Origin: Luteimicrobium xylanilyticum
GTDB taxonomy: Bacteria > Actinomycetota > Actinomycetes > Actinomycetales > Cellulomonadaceae
Reading direction: 5' to 3'
Length of the DNA: 64,000 nt
NCBI RefSeq assembly: GCF_009429125.1
Contig: NZ_CP045529.1
Span: forward strand, 3,906,001 to 3,970,000
Made by a program: the position numbers and the translations under genes. Below are positions 51,781-60,557 of the stretch, in pieces. Numbering within the stretch: the first letter of the stretch is position 1; every line of letters begins with the position of its first letter. A model generated the notes under the pieces. The model worked only from the letters and a program-made list of their open reading frames with translations. It searched no databases and was not told the origin of the DNA.

Positions 51781-52919
51781 CGGCGACGACGACCCGACGC
51801 TGGGCGCCGTACGGCGACGCGACGACCGACTGGGCGACGCTCGGCGCGGAGACGCTGCTCGCGCGCGAACCCGTGATCAACACCCGCGACAGGTGGGAGT
51901 ACGAGGACGGCCTCGTGCTGAACGGGCTCTACGCGATCCACCGGCTGACGGGCGAGCCCCGCTACCTCGAGTACGTGCGGCGCAACCTCGACCACTTCGT
52001 CCGGCCCGACGGCTCGATCCACGCCTACCGGTACGACGAGCTCAACCTCGACCACGTCAACAACGGCAAGGCCGTCCTCGACCTGTTCGACGAGACGGGC
52101 GACGAGCGCTACCGCAAGGCCGCGAACCTGCTCTTCGACCAGCTCCAGCACCAGCCGCGCCTCGAGGCGGGAACGTTCTGGCACAAGAAGATCTACCCGT
52201 ACCAGACGTGGCTCGACGGCCTCTACATGGGCTCGGTGTTCTACGCCCGGTACTGCGCCACCTTCGGGCGCGAGGACCTGTTCGACGACGTCGCCCTGCA
52301 GTTCACGACGGCGTACGACCTGACCCTCGACCCGGCGTCGGGCCTGTGCCGGCACGCGACCGACGAGTCCCGGTCGATGCCGTGGGCGGACCCGCGGACG
52401 GGCTGGTCCCCGCACGTGTGGCTGCGCGCGCTCGGCTGGTTCGTCATGGCGATGACCGACGTGCTCGAGCACCTGCCCGAGACCCTGCCGCAGCGCGCGA
52501 CGATCCTGGCCAACCTCCGGACCCTGCTCGACGCGCTCCGGCGGGTCGTCGACCCGCGCACGGGGCTCTGGTACCAGATCCCGGACCAGGCCGGTCGCCC
52601 CCTCAACTACCTCGAGGCGTCGGGGTCGCTCATGGTCCTCGCCGCCGTCGCGAAGGGGCTGCGGCTCGGCTACCTCGACGCCGACTGGGCCGGCCACCTC
52701 GAGCACGCCTGGGGCTCGGCGGTCACCGAGTTCCTCACCCTCACCGACGAGGGCTGGGTCAACGTCAACAAGGTCTGCCAGGTCGCGGGCCTCGGCGGCG
52801 CGACCGCCCGCGACGGCTCCTACGCCTACTACATGAGCGAGCCGATCGTCGCGAACGACCACAAGGGCGTCGGGCCGTTCCTCCTGCTCGCCGCCGAGAT
52901 GCGCCGTCGGACCGGCTGA
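51777..52919 (+). CDS. Glycoside hydrolase family 105/88 unsaturated rhamnogalacturonyl hydrolase
   Basis: This is a 380-residue alpha/alpha-barrel protein without a signal peptide. Family blocks are WEYEDGLVLNGLYAIHRLTG, DELNLDHVNNGKAVLDLF, TFWHKKIYPYQTWLDGLYMG and GWSPHVWLRALGWFVMAM; aspartates in HVNNGK/WLDGLYMG regions are the likely catalytic ones. GH105 enzymes remove the terminal unsaturated galacturonate left by pectate or rhamnogalacturonan lyases, giving the substrate for KduI. ATG 51777 overlaps the kduI stop (ATGA). No lyase gene is in this window. Confidence 0.88.
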   Translation: MTATTTRRWAPYGDATTDWATLGAETLLAREPVINTRDRWEYEDGLVLNGLYAIHRLTGEPRYLEYVRRNLDHFVRPDGSIHAYRYDELNLDHVNNGKAVLDLFDETGDERYRKAANLLFDQLQHQPRLEAGTFWHKKIYPYQTWLDGLYMGSVFYARYCATFGREDLFDDVALQFTTAYDLTLDPASGLCRHATDESRSMPWADPRTGWSPHVWLRALGWFVMAMTDVLEHLPETLPQRATILANLRTLLDALRRVVDPRTGLWYQIPDQAGRPLNYLEASGSLMVLAAVAKGLRLGYLDADWAGHLEHAWGSAVTEFLTLTDEGWVNVNKVCQVAGLGGATARDGSYAYYMSEPIVANDHKGVGPFLLLAAEMRRRTG

Positions 52920-52984
52920 CCTCCTCGCTTCCCGAACCCCACGCGCTACCCACGTCTCGATACCCACGTCCTCCGGAGCCCACC

Positions 52985-54436
52985 GTGCCTGCCTCCATCG
53001 ACCCCGCGTCCGCCCAGCCGTGGACCCTCCACCCCGACCGCGCGCTGCCCGCCGACCCGGCCGTCCGGCCGATCGCACGCGACCTCTACGCCCAGACGAA
53101 GGGGCTGCCCCTCGTCTCGATGCACGGGCACGTGCCCGTCGAGTGGTTCGCCGACAACCGGGCGTTCCCGAACCCCGCCGAGCTGATCGTCGTCCCGGAC
53201 CACTACCTGGTCCGGCTCCTCGTCTCGCAGGGCCTGCGCAACGAGCAGCTCGGGGTGCGGCCCGTGGCCGACGGCGCGGGCGTCGTCGTCGAGGAGGACC
53301 CCCGCGAGGTGTGGCGCCGGTTCTGCGCCGGCTGGAAGCACTTCCGCGGCACAGCCACCCGGTTCTGGCTCGAGACGGCGCTCGTCGAGATCTTCGGGGT
53401 CACACAACGCCCGTCGGAGGCGACCGCGGACGCGACCTTCGACGCCGTCGCGGCCGTGCTCGCCGACGAGGAGTTCCGCCCGCGCCGGCTCCTCGACCGG
53501 TTCGGCATCGAGATCATCGCCACGACCGACCCCGCCTGGGCCACGCTCGACGACCACGCGAAGCTCGCGGCCGACGGGTACGGGGACCGCGTCGTGCCGA
53601 CCTTCCGGCCCGACCCGGTCGTGCTCCTCGACCGTCCGACGTGGCGGGCCGACGTCGAGCGGCTCGGCGAGGCGTCCGGCGAGGACGTCGCGACGTACGC
53701 CGGATACCTGGCCGCGCTGCGCGTGCAGCGGGCCCGGTTCAAGGCCGCGGGCGCCCGCGCGACCGACCACGGGCACCTGAGCGCCGACACCACGCCGCTC
53801 ACCGACACCGAGGCCGGCCGGATCTACGCGGCGGCGCTCGCGGGCGAGGCCACCGCCGCCGACGCCGATGCGTTCGCCGGGCACATGCTCTTCCAGATGG
53901 CCGCGATGTCCGCCGAGGACGGGCTCGTCATGCAGCTCCACCCCGGCGTCCTGCGCGACCACGACCGCACCAAGCACGCCGTGTTCGGGCCGGACACGGG
54001 CTTCGACATCCCTGTGGTCACCGAGTACACCCGGTCGCTGCGCCCCCTGCTCGAGGCGTTCGGCCACCACCCCGGCTTCCGGGTCGTGCTGTTCACCGTC
54101 GACGAGGACACGTTCTCGCGCGAGCTCGCCCCCCTCGCGGGCGTCTACCCGGCCGTGCGGCTCGGCGCACCCTGGTGGTTCCTCGATGCGCCCGACGCGA
54201 TGCGCCGGTTCCGCGAGGACGTCACCGAGACCGCGGGGTTCTCCAACATGTCGGGCTTCGTCGACGACACCCGAGCGTTCTGCTCGATCCCCGCCCGGCA
54301 CGACCTCGCGCGCCGCGTCGACGCCGGGTACCTCGCGCGCCTCGTGGCCGAGCACCGCCTCGACCTCGACGAGGCCGTCGACACCGCGATCGACCTCGCG
54401 TACCGCCTGCCCCTCCTCGCGTACGCGAAGGCGTGA
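52985..54436 (+). CDS. uxaC: Glucuronate/galacturonate isomerase (UxaC)
   Basis: This is a 483-residue member of the amidohydrolase-fold uronate isomerases. Blocks are GLPLVSMHGHVPVEWFADN with the metal His residues, HYLVRLLVSQG, IIATTDPAWATLDDH and GLVMQLHPGVLRDH. It isomerises D-galacturonate to tagaturonate or glucuronate to fructuronate. GTG 52985 has CCGGAG 5 bases upstream. It is followed 4 bases later by the tagaturonate reductase gene. Confidence 0.92.
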   Translation: MPASIDPASAQPWTLHPDRALPADPAVRPIARDLYAQTKGLPLVSMHGHVPVEWFADNRAFPNPAELIVVPDHYLVRLLVSQGLRNEQLGVRPVADGAGVVVEEDPREVWRRFCAGWKHFRGTATRFWLETALVEIFGVTQRPSEATADATFDAVAAVLADEEFRPRRLLDRFGIEIIATTDPAWATLDDHAKLAADGYGDRVVPTFRPDPVVLLDRPTWRADVERLGEASGEDVATYAGYLAALRVQRARFKAAGARATDHGHLSADTTPLTDTEAGRIYAAALAGEATAADADAFAGHMLFQMAAMSAEDGLVMQLHPGVLRDHDRTKHAVFGPDTGFDIPVVTEYTRSLRPLLEAFGHHPGFRVVLFTVDEDTFSRELAPLAGVYPAVRLGAPWWFLDAPDAMRRFREDVTETAGFSNMSGFVDDTRAFCSIPARHDLARRVDAGYLARLVAEHRLDLDEAVDTAIDLAYRLPLLAYAKA

Positions 54437-54440
54437 CCGG

Positions 54441-55922
54441 ATGAGCGACGCCGCCACCCTCGCACCGCTGGACGCGACGACGGTCCCCGTCCCCGACCTG
54501 CCCGTCACGATCCTCCAGTTCGGGGGAGGCAAGTTCCTCCGGGCGTTCGTCGACCAGATGGTCCAGCAGGCGAACGACGCGGGCGTGATGCACGACGGCG
54601 TCGCGATCGTCCAGCCGACGGACCACCCGAACCGTCCCACGAACGTCCTGCGCGAGCAGGACGGCCTGTACCACGTCGTCCTCGAGGGCGTCCGCGAGGG
54701 CAGGCCGGTGCGCGAGGTCACGCGCGTCGAGTGCGTGCGGGAGATCGTCCGGGCTCACGACGAGTTCGAGCGCTACCGGCGCCTCTACCTGTCCCCCGAC
54801 CTCCGGATGATCGTCTCGAACACCACCGAGGCGGGGATCGTCTGGGCGCCGGGCGACGACCTGGGAGCCCGACCGCCGTCGTCGTTCCCGGGCAAGGTCG
54901 CCGCACTCCTGCACGACCGGTACGAGCACTTCGGGGGCGACCCGGCCGCGGGGCTGGCGATCGTGTGCTGCGAGCTCATCGAGGACAACGCGACCACGCT
55001 GCGTCGGTACGTGCTGCGACACGCCGCCGACGCCGGCCTCGGCGAGGGCTTCGCGTCGTGGGTCCGGACGGCCTGCACGTTCCACGACTCGCTGGTCGAC
55101 CGGATCGTCCCGGGGTTCCCCGAGGGCGAGATCGACGCGATCCAGGCCGAGCTCGGGTTCGTGGACCGGGACGTCGTCAAGGGCGAGCTCTACGCGCAGT
55201 GGGTGATCGGCGGCGACCCGGCGATCCGGGAGCTGCTCCCTCTCGACCGCGCCGGGCTGCCCGTCCAGTTCATGTCCGACGTGCACCCGTTCCGCGCGAC
55301 CAAGGTCAAGATCCTCAACGGCCAGCACACCCTGCTCGCGCCCCTCGGGCTGCTGCTGGGCTGCGAGTCCGTGCGGGAGACCGTCGGACGGCGCGACGTC
55401 GGCTCCTACCTCACCCGGCTCCTGCGGACCGAGATCCTCCCGACGGTGCCCGGCGACCCCCGCGAGGTCGGGGCGTTCGCGGCGAAGATCGCCGAGCGGT
55501 TCACGAACCCGTACCTGCACCACCACCTGAGCGACATCACGCTCAACGCGCTGTCCAAGTGGCAGGCCCGGAACCTGCCCGTCGTCCTCGACGCCTGGGA
55601 CGCGGTCCGCGAGGCGCCGTTGACCGTCTTCGGGCTCGCCGCGACCCTCGTGCTGTGGAGCGGGGAGGTCGTCGTGCCCGGGTTCGAACCGCGAGACGAG
55701 GCGGCCGTGCTGGCCGCGGCGCGCGACGGGTTCGCCGAGGCCGACCTCGTGGGCTGGGTGCGCCGCGTCCTCGACGCGGCCGGGATCCTGCGCGACGACG
55801 ACCGGGCCGCACGCCTCGCTTCCGAGACCGCGGCGCACGCGGCGGCGATCCTGCGCGACGGCGCGCACGCCGCGCTCCTGGACCTGCGCGCCCCGGCCTC
55901 GACCGGCCCCGCACGCGCCTGA
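54441..55922 (+). CDS. uxaB: Tagaturonate/fructuronate reductase (UxaB type)
   Basis: This is a 493-residue mannitol dehydrogenase-family protein. VTILQFGGGKFLRAFVDQMV is the NAD-binding start, SNTTEAGIVW, and MSDVHPFRATKVKILNGQHT holds the catalytic Lys/Asn/His block. It reduces tagaturonate to altronate, which UxaA on the divergent operon dehydrates. Fructuronate reductase is the alternative; pairing with an altronate dehydratase favours UxaB. It is the last gene of the plus-strand operon. Confidence 0.88.
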   Translation: MSDAATLAPLDATTVPVPDLPVTILQFGGGKFLRAFVDQMVQQANDAGVMHDGVAIVQPTDHPNRPTNVLREQDGLYHVVLEGVREGRPVREVTRVECVREIVRAHDEFERYRRLYLSPDLRMIVSNTTEAGIVWAPGDDLGARPPSSFPGKVAALLHDRYEHFGGDPAAGLAIVCCELIEDNATTLRRYVLRHAADAGLGEGFASWVRTACTFHDSLVDRIVPGFPEGEIDAIQAELGFVDRDVVKGELYAQWVIGGDPAIRELLPLDRAGLPVQFMSDVHPFRATKVKILNGQHTLLAPLGLLLGCESVRETVGRRDVGSYLTRLLRTEILPTVPGDPREVGAFAAKIAERFTNPYLHHHLSDITLNALSKWQARNLPVVLDAWDAVREAPLTVFGLAATLVLWSGEVVVPGFEPRDEAAVLAAARDGFAEADLVGWVRRVLDAAGILRDDDRAARLASETAAHAAAILRDGAHAALLDLRAPASTGPARA

Positions 55923-55951
55923 CGCTCCGTCCCCACCGCGCAGGCGGGTGG

Positions 55952-57748
55952 TCAGGCCGGGTCGACGCGCAGGGTGAGGACGGCGATGTCGTCGTCGTGC
56001 AGGTCACCGGGAACCAGCGCCCGGACGACCTGGACGGGCACGACCCGGGGAGCGCCGTCGTGCGCCGCCGCCACCGGTTCCGCGACCGCGCCGGCGCCGG
56101 GTCCCCCGCCCGCGAGGACCGCCGCCAGCCGGTCGAGCCCGCGGTGCAGGTCCTCGCCGCGGCGCTCGACGAGCCCGTCGGTGTACAGGACCATGGTGTC
56201 GCCGGGGCGCAGCTCCACGACGTGGTCGTGGCGCGCGGCCCCGGGCGCGACACCGAGGATGAGGTCGCGCGGGCCCTCGAGGCGCTGCACCGCCCCCGAG
56301 GCCCGCACGACGAACGCCGGCGGGTGCCCGGCGCTGGACCACGTGAGGGTGCGGGCGCCGTCCGCGTCCGGGGCTCCGAGCCTGGCCAGCAGGACGGACG
56401 CGTTCGCGCGGACTCCCGTCCCGACGTTCGCGGCGTCGAGCTGGCTGAGCGTCTGGGCCGGGGTCCGGTCGTCGCGCCAGAGGTAACCGCGCAGCAACGA
56501 CCGGAGCTGCCCCATGAGCGCGGCCGCGTCGATGTCGTGCCCGGTGACGTCGCCGATCGTCACGGCGACGTCACCCGACGGCAGCACGAGCGCGTCGTAC
56601 CAGTCCCCGCCCACCTGGTCGCCCAGGACCGCAGGCACGTACGCGCCGTCGAGCGTGACGCCGTCGGGCGCGGGCAGGTCGGTGAGGAGCGCGGTCTGCA
56701 GGACGTGCGCGACGTCGCGCCGGTGCTGCAGGAGGCGGGCGCGCTCGAGCGCCACCGCGGTGTACCCGGCGAGAGTCGTCAGGAGGTCGCGGAACGGGTG
56801 GTCGAACGTCGCGCGCCCCGGCCAGCGCAGCAGCAGCACCCCGAGCACGGCGTCCCGGGTCAGCAGCGGGAGCATCGCCAGCGCCCCCGGGCCGCCGGCG
56901 TCGGGCATCCGGGGGAACTCTTCGACGACGGCCCGGTTCGTCTCGAACCACAACGGCTCGCGGGAACGCAGCACACGCACGGACGGCCAGTGCTCGTCGC
57001 TGACCAGGTCGCCCTCCCACGCCGACTCGCTCAGACCCGGCACGTCACCGTGCCGGACCCAGCGCAGCACCTTGCCGCGGGCGTCCGCGAGCGCCACCGC
57101 TCCCCGGACCGCGCCCACGCGTTCGGCGACGAGTCCCTGGGCGACGTCGAGCACCTCGTCGACGGTCGTGGTCGCCGACATCGCCTCGGCGACGTGCAGC
57201 AGGGTGCGGGCGTTGCGGTGGCGGCGCGTCGCGGCGAGCTCGGCGGAGCGGGCTCGGGCGCTCTCCTGCCGGAGGCGGACCTGGGTCGCGCAGGCCTCCG
57301 CGAGGTCCGCGAGGACGGTGAGCTCGCGCTCGGTCCAGGCCCGCGGCTCGTGCGTGATGGCGCACAGGGTGCCGACGGTCGCGCCGGACGTGTCGATCAC
57401 GGGGTAGCCGGCGTACGCGGCGACGTCGAGCTCCTGCAGGGCGGGGCTGTCGAGCTGCTCGGTGGCGCGGACGTCGGGCAGGACCAGCGGGTCGCCGGTC
57501 GCGAGGACCTGGCGGCAGAACGAGTCCTCGATCGCGAGCACGCGGGTGCGGGCGTACTCGCCCGTGAGCCCGACGGCGCCCGGGAACCCGACGTGGCCGT
57601 CGTCGCGCTTGAGCGAGACGAGCGCGATCGGGACGTCGAGGTGCGCGGAGAGGAGGCGCGCGAACCGCTCGTAGGCGGCGTCGGGCGGGTTGACGGGGGA
57701 CGCTCGTGGGGTCGCCGGTGCCGCGACGGAGCCAGGCGTGTGCGTCAT
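55952..57748 (-). CDS. GAF-GAF-SpoIIE protein phosphatase
   Basis: This is a 598-residue regulator. Two GAF domains occupy about residues 20-165 and 190-340, and the SpoIIE/PP2C phosphatase domain about 370-598. Phosphatase motifs are VGGDWYDALVLPSGDVAVTI, IGDVTGHDIDAAALM and LYTDGLVERRGEDL, with the metal-binding aspartates present. Such proteins dephosphorylate anti-sigma antagonist proteins in response to stress or light/redox ligands. No partner gene is adjacent. ATG 57748 lies 6 bases after CATGAT, another leaderless-like context. Confidence 0.88.
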   Translation of the reverse strand: MTHTPGSVAAPATPRASPVNPPDAAYERFARLLSAHLDVPIALVSLKRDDGHVGFPGAVGLTGEYARTRVLAIEDSFCRQVLATGDPLVLPDVRATEQLDSPALQELDVAAYAGYPVIDTSGATVGTLCAITHEPRAWTERELTVLADLAEACATQVRLRQESARARSAELAATRRHRNARTLLHVAEAMSATTTVDEVLDVAQGLVAERVGAVRGAVALADARGKVLRWVRHGDVPGLSESAWEGDLVSDEHWPSVRVLRSREPLWFETNRAVVEEFPRMPDAGGPGALAMLPLLTRDAVLGVLLLRWPGRATFDHPFRDLLTTLAGYTAVALERARLLQHRRDVAHVLQTALLTDLPAPDGVTLDGAYVPAVLGDQVGGDWYDALVLPSGDVAVTIGDVTGHDIDAAALMGQLRSLLRGYLWRDDRTPAQTLSQLDAANVGTGVRANASVLLARLGAPDADGARTLTWSSAGHPPAFVVRASGAVQRLEGPRDLILGVAPGAARHDHVVELRPGDTMVLYTDGLVERRGEDLHRGLDRLAAVLAGGGPGAGAVAEPVAAAHDGAPRVVPVQVVRALVPGDLHDDDIAVLTLRVDPA

Positions 57749-57835
57749 GCGGGCATCATGGCAGGTCGGCCAGGGGGTTCTCCGGACCTGCCCGCACGTG
57801 TCGGGGGTGCGCGCGATCCCGCCCCGCGCGCGCCG

Positions 57836-59584
57836 TCACGGCGCCGTGGACGTCCCTCGCGCGAGCCTGACCCACGCCTCCCACGGCCGCAGCCGGACGA
57901 CGTCGCCGGCGTGCGCCGTCGTCGGGTCGGGGAGGTTCGCGAGGACGACCTCACCGAGGTCACCGGCCGACGGCGTGAGGTCCGCGAGCGGGACCTCCTG
58001 CGGGTCGGACGACACGTTCACGACGACGACGAGCCGGTCGCCGTCGAGCTCGCGCGCGTACGCGTAGACGTGGGGGTGGTCACCGGCGAGCATCGTGAAG
58101 TCGCCGTCGGCGACGACGGGCTCGGCGTGCCGGAGCGCGATCAGCGCGCGGTAGTGCGCCAGGACCGACGTCGGGTCGTCGCGCTGGGCGTCGGCGTTGA
58201 GCCACGTGTGGTTGGGGTTGACGGCGAGCCACGGGGTGCCGGCCGTGAACCCCGCACCCGGCTCCGCGGACCACTGGACGGGAGTGCGGGCGTTGTCGCG
58301 GCCCATCGCGCGGATGCCGTCGAGCAGGACCTGCGGGTCGTGGCCCGCGGCCACCTGCTGGAAGTAGTACCCGCGGGACTCGACGTCGTCCACGTCGTCG
58401 ATCGAGCCGACGGGCGCGTTCGTCATACCGAGCTCCTCACCCTGGTAGACGTACGGCGTCCCGCGGTGCAGGTGGAGCAGCGTCGCGAGCGCGGTCGCGG
58501 ACTCGCGCCAGTAGGTGCCGTCGTCGCCGAAGCGGGAGACGACGCGGGGCTGGTCGTGGTTGTCCCAGTACAGGGAGTTCCAGCCCACCGCGCCGAGCTC
58601 GACCTGCCAGCGGCCCAGCGACGCCTTGAGGTCGCGCAGGTCCAGGGGCACCGGGTCGAACTTGCCGCCCTGGCCGTGGTCGAGGCCCACGTGCTCGAAC
58701 TGGAACACCATGTCGACCTCGCGCCGGTTCGGGTCGGTGAACGCGATCGCCTCGTCGAGGGTCACGCCCGGCGTCTCCCCGACGGTCAGGAGCTCGCGGT
58801 CCGGGTAGCGGTCGAAGACCTCGCGGTGCATCTCCTGGAGGTACTCGTGGACGCGCGGCCCGGTCGTGTACAGGGGGCTGCCGTCGCCGAGCCAACCCGG
58901 GTGCGCGCCGTGGCCGTTCGGCGCGCCGTCGCGCAGCGGCAGGACCTTGGAGATGAGGTTGATGACGTCCATCCGGAAGCCGTCGACGCCCCGGTCGAGC
59001 CACCAGCGCATCATGGCGTAGACGGCGTGCCGGACCTGCGGGTTCTCCCAGTTGAGGTCGGGCTGCTTCCGGTCGAACAGGTGCAGGTAGTACTCACCGC
59101 TCGCCTCGTCGAGCGACCACGCCGGGCCTGAGAAGAAGGACTCCCAGTTCGTCGGCTCCGCGCCCGGGGCGCCCGGGGCGAAGCCCTCGCGCGGCGGGCG
59201 CCACCAGTACCAGTCGCGGTACGGGCCGTCCGGGCCGCCGTCACGAGAGGACACGAACCACGGGTGCTCGTCGCTCGTGTGGTTGACCACGAGGTCCATG
59301 ACGAGCTTGATCCCACGCTCGTGGAGGCCCGCGAGGAGGCGGTCGAAGTCATCGAGCGACCCGAACCTCGGGTCGATCGCCCGGTAGTCCGCGATGTCGT
59401 AGCCGTTGTCCGCCTGCGGCGACGTGTAGATCGGGGACAGCCAGACGACGTCCACGCCCAGGTCGCTCAGGTGGTCGAGACGCGACTCGATGCCCGGCAG
59501 GTCGCCGACCCCGTCACCGTTCGAGTCCGCGAACGAGCGCGGGTAGACCTGGTACACGACCGCCGACTTCCACCACGAGCTCAT
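57836..59584 (-). CDS. Alpha-glucosidase, GH13 (oligo-1,6-glucosidase type)
   Basis: This is a 582-residue alpha-amylase-family enzyme. VVYQVYPRSFADSNGDGVGD is the start, DLVVNHTSDEHPWF is region I, GFRMDVINLI holds the nucleophile Asp, LLTVGETPG the acid/base Glu, and YWDNHDQPRVVSRF the third acid. It cleaves alpha-glucosidic links of maltose/isomaltose-type sugars. No signal peptide is seen. TAGCGT lies 6 bases upstream of ATG 59584. It is not part of the pectin operon. Confidence 0.92.
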   Translation of the reverse strand: MSSWWKSAVVYQVYPRSFADSNGDGVGDLPGIESRLDHLSDLGVDVVWLSPIYTSPQADNGYDIADYRAIDPRFGSLDDFDRLLAGLHERGIKLVMDLVVNHTSDEHPWFVSSRDGGPDGPYRDWYWWRPPREGFAPGAPGAEPTNWESFFSGPAWSLDEASGEYYLHLFDRKQPDLNWENPQVRHAVYAMMRWWLDRGVDGFRMDVINLISKVLPLRDGAPNGHGAHPGWLGDGSPLYTTGPRVHEYLQEMHREVFDRYPDRELLTVGETPGVTLDEAIAFTDPNRREVDMVFQFEHVGLDHGQGGKFDPVPLDLRDLKASLGRWQVELGAVGWNSLYWDNHDQPRVVSRFGDDGTYWRESATALATLLHLHRGTPYVYQGEELGMTNAPVGSIDDVDDVESRGYYFQQVAAGHDPQVLLDGIRAMGRDNARTPVQWSAEPGAGFTAGTPWLAVNPNHTWLNADAQRDDPTSVLAHYRALIALRHAEPVVADGDFTMLAGDHPHVYAYARELDGDRLVVVVNVSSDPQEVPLADLTPSAGDLGEVVLANLPDPTTAHAGDVVRLRPWEAWVRLARGTSTAP

Positions 59585-59641
59585 GCCCCCACGCTACGGG
59601 CGGATCTACCCGAGGACCGGGCCGACTGCAATACTCGCGGC

Positions 59642-60397
59642 GTGCATCTCGCCTACGTGGACGACTCCGGCGACTCCAAGCACGGTGTGACGCTCACCGC
59701 CCTCATCGTCGAGGACCGCCACTGGTCCTCGCTCCTCGACGCATGGTTGGCCGGGCGCCGGCGTCTCCATTCGGAGTTCGGGGTTCCGAAGAACCGCGAG
59801 ATCCACGCCGTCGAGTTCTACAAGGGCCGCGCGCGCGTCTGTGAGACCCGCGAGCAGGATGCATCCTTCACCAAGGTCGAACGCGGCATCGCGGCCCGGC
59901 TCCTGCTCTCCAGCCTGGCAACGCTCGAGCCCTTCACCGTGCTGTCGATAGCGACGCCCGATGTCCGGAAACCTGCCGCCTACGCGCGCTTCATCGCGAA
60001 GCTCGAAGACTGGGCCGCCGAGAACGACACCTATCTCATGGTGTTCTACGACGGCCAGCAAGGTTTGGCCCACCCGGATACCGAGCCGACGCCTGCAGAG
60101 CTTTCCGAGCTCTGGACCACGGCCGTGAGGAACGCCGCTCCCTACCGTAGGGTCCACCGTGATCTCGAGCTCTCGACGCGCCGCATCGTGCAAGACGTCA
60201 TGATGCAGGACAGCCAGTACAGCCAGCTCATCCAGGCGGCCGACCTCATCGCCTATGGTGCATACCAGCGCCACCGTCAGGGACACCCCGAGCTGTGGGG
60301 CGGCGACAACGCGTGGCGGGCCGCGATCCAGGCCTACATGCGTCTCGCTCAGCACTGGCCAGACGACAGTGACAACGGCGTCTACTGGCTCGTGTGA
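59642..60397 (+). CDS. DUF3800 domain protein
   Basis: This is a 251-residue protein beginning MHLAYVDDSGDSKHGVT; the YVDDSG segment with its two aspartates is the DUF3800 signature, thought to be RNase H-like. QYSQLIQAADLIAYGAYQRH near the end is the second conserved block with an aspartate. DUF3800 genes are often sporadic and mobile. Codon use is less GC-rich than in the neighbours. GTG 59642 follows AATACT by 6 bases with no ribosome-binding site. A structured non-coding stretch follows the gene. Confidence 0.85.
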   Translation: MHLAYVDDSGDSKHGVTLTALIVEDRHWSSLLDAWLAGRRRLHSEFGVPKNREIHAVEFYKGRARVCETREQDASFTKVERGIAARLLLSSLATLEPFTVLSIATPDVRKPAAYARFIAKLEDWAAENDTYLMVFYDGQQGLAHPDTEPTPAELSELWTTAVRNAAPYRRVHRDLELSTRRIVQDVMMQDSQYSQLIQAADLIAYGAYQRHRQGHPELWGGDNAWRAAIQAYMRLAQHWPDDSDNGVYWLV

Positions 60398-60405
60398 AGA
60401 TGGTG

Positions 60406-60495
60406 GGCCGCCGCCAACGCCCATGAAACGCAAACACCCCCGGCTCGAAGAGCCGAGGGCTGCGGGGGCAGGGCCCCGTGTTCGGCTCGACGGCC
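60406..60495 (+). ncRNA. Candidate structured RNA downstream of the DUF3800 gene (three-way junction)
   Basis: AACAC (60433-60437) can pair with GTGTT (60478-60482) and encloses two hairpins: CGGCTC-GAA-GAGCCG (60441-60455) with a CCC/GGG extension (60438-60440 and 60457-60459), and GGGGC-AGG-GCCCC (60465-60477). An outer GGCCG/CGGCC (60406-60410 with 60491-60495) can close the set. Rfam lists several DUF3800-associated RNA motifs, but membership was not tested. The first hairpin alone could be a terminator for the DUF3800 gene. Confidence 0.4.
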
Positions 60496-60557
60496 TAATG
60501 GGGTCCCGCGGAGCACCCACTGTACCGAAACAACCGCTCTCGAGGCAACGGCGGGCG

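Noticed and set aside
50082-55922. KDG kinase or KDPG aldolase to complete the pectin pathway
   Set aside because: Every frame between the island genes was considered and no such domain was found; they must be encoded elsewhere.
54731-59131. Plus-strand open frame of 1466 codons
   Set aside because: It crosses uxaB, the SpoIIE phosphatase and the GH13 gene in wrong frames and has low-complexity Arg/Gly/Val composition.
60465-60540. tRNA gene downstream of the DUF3800 gene
   Set aside because: The stems do not form a cloverleaf with an anticodon arm or a T-loop consensus.
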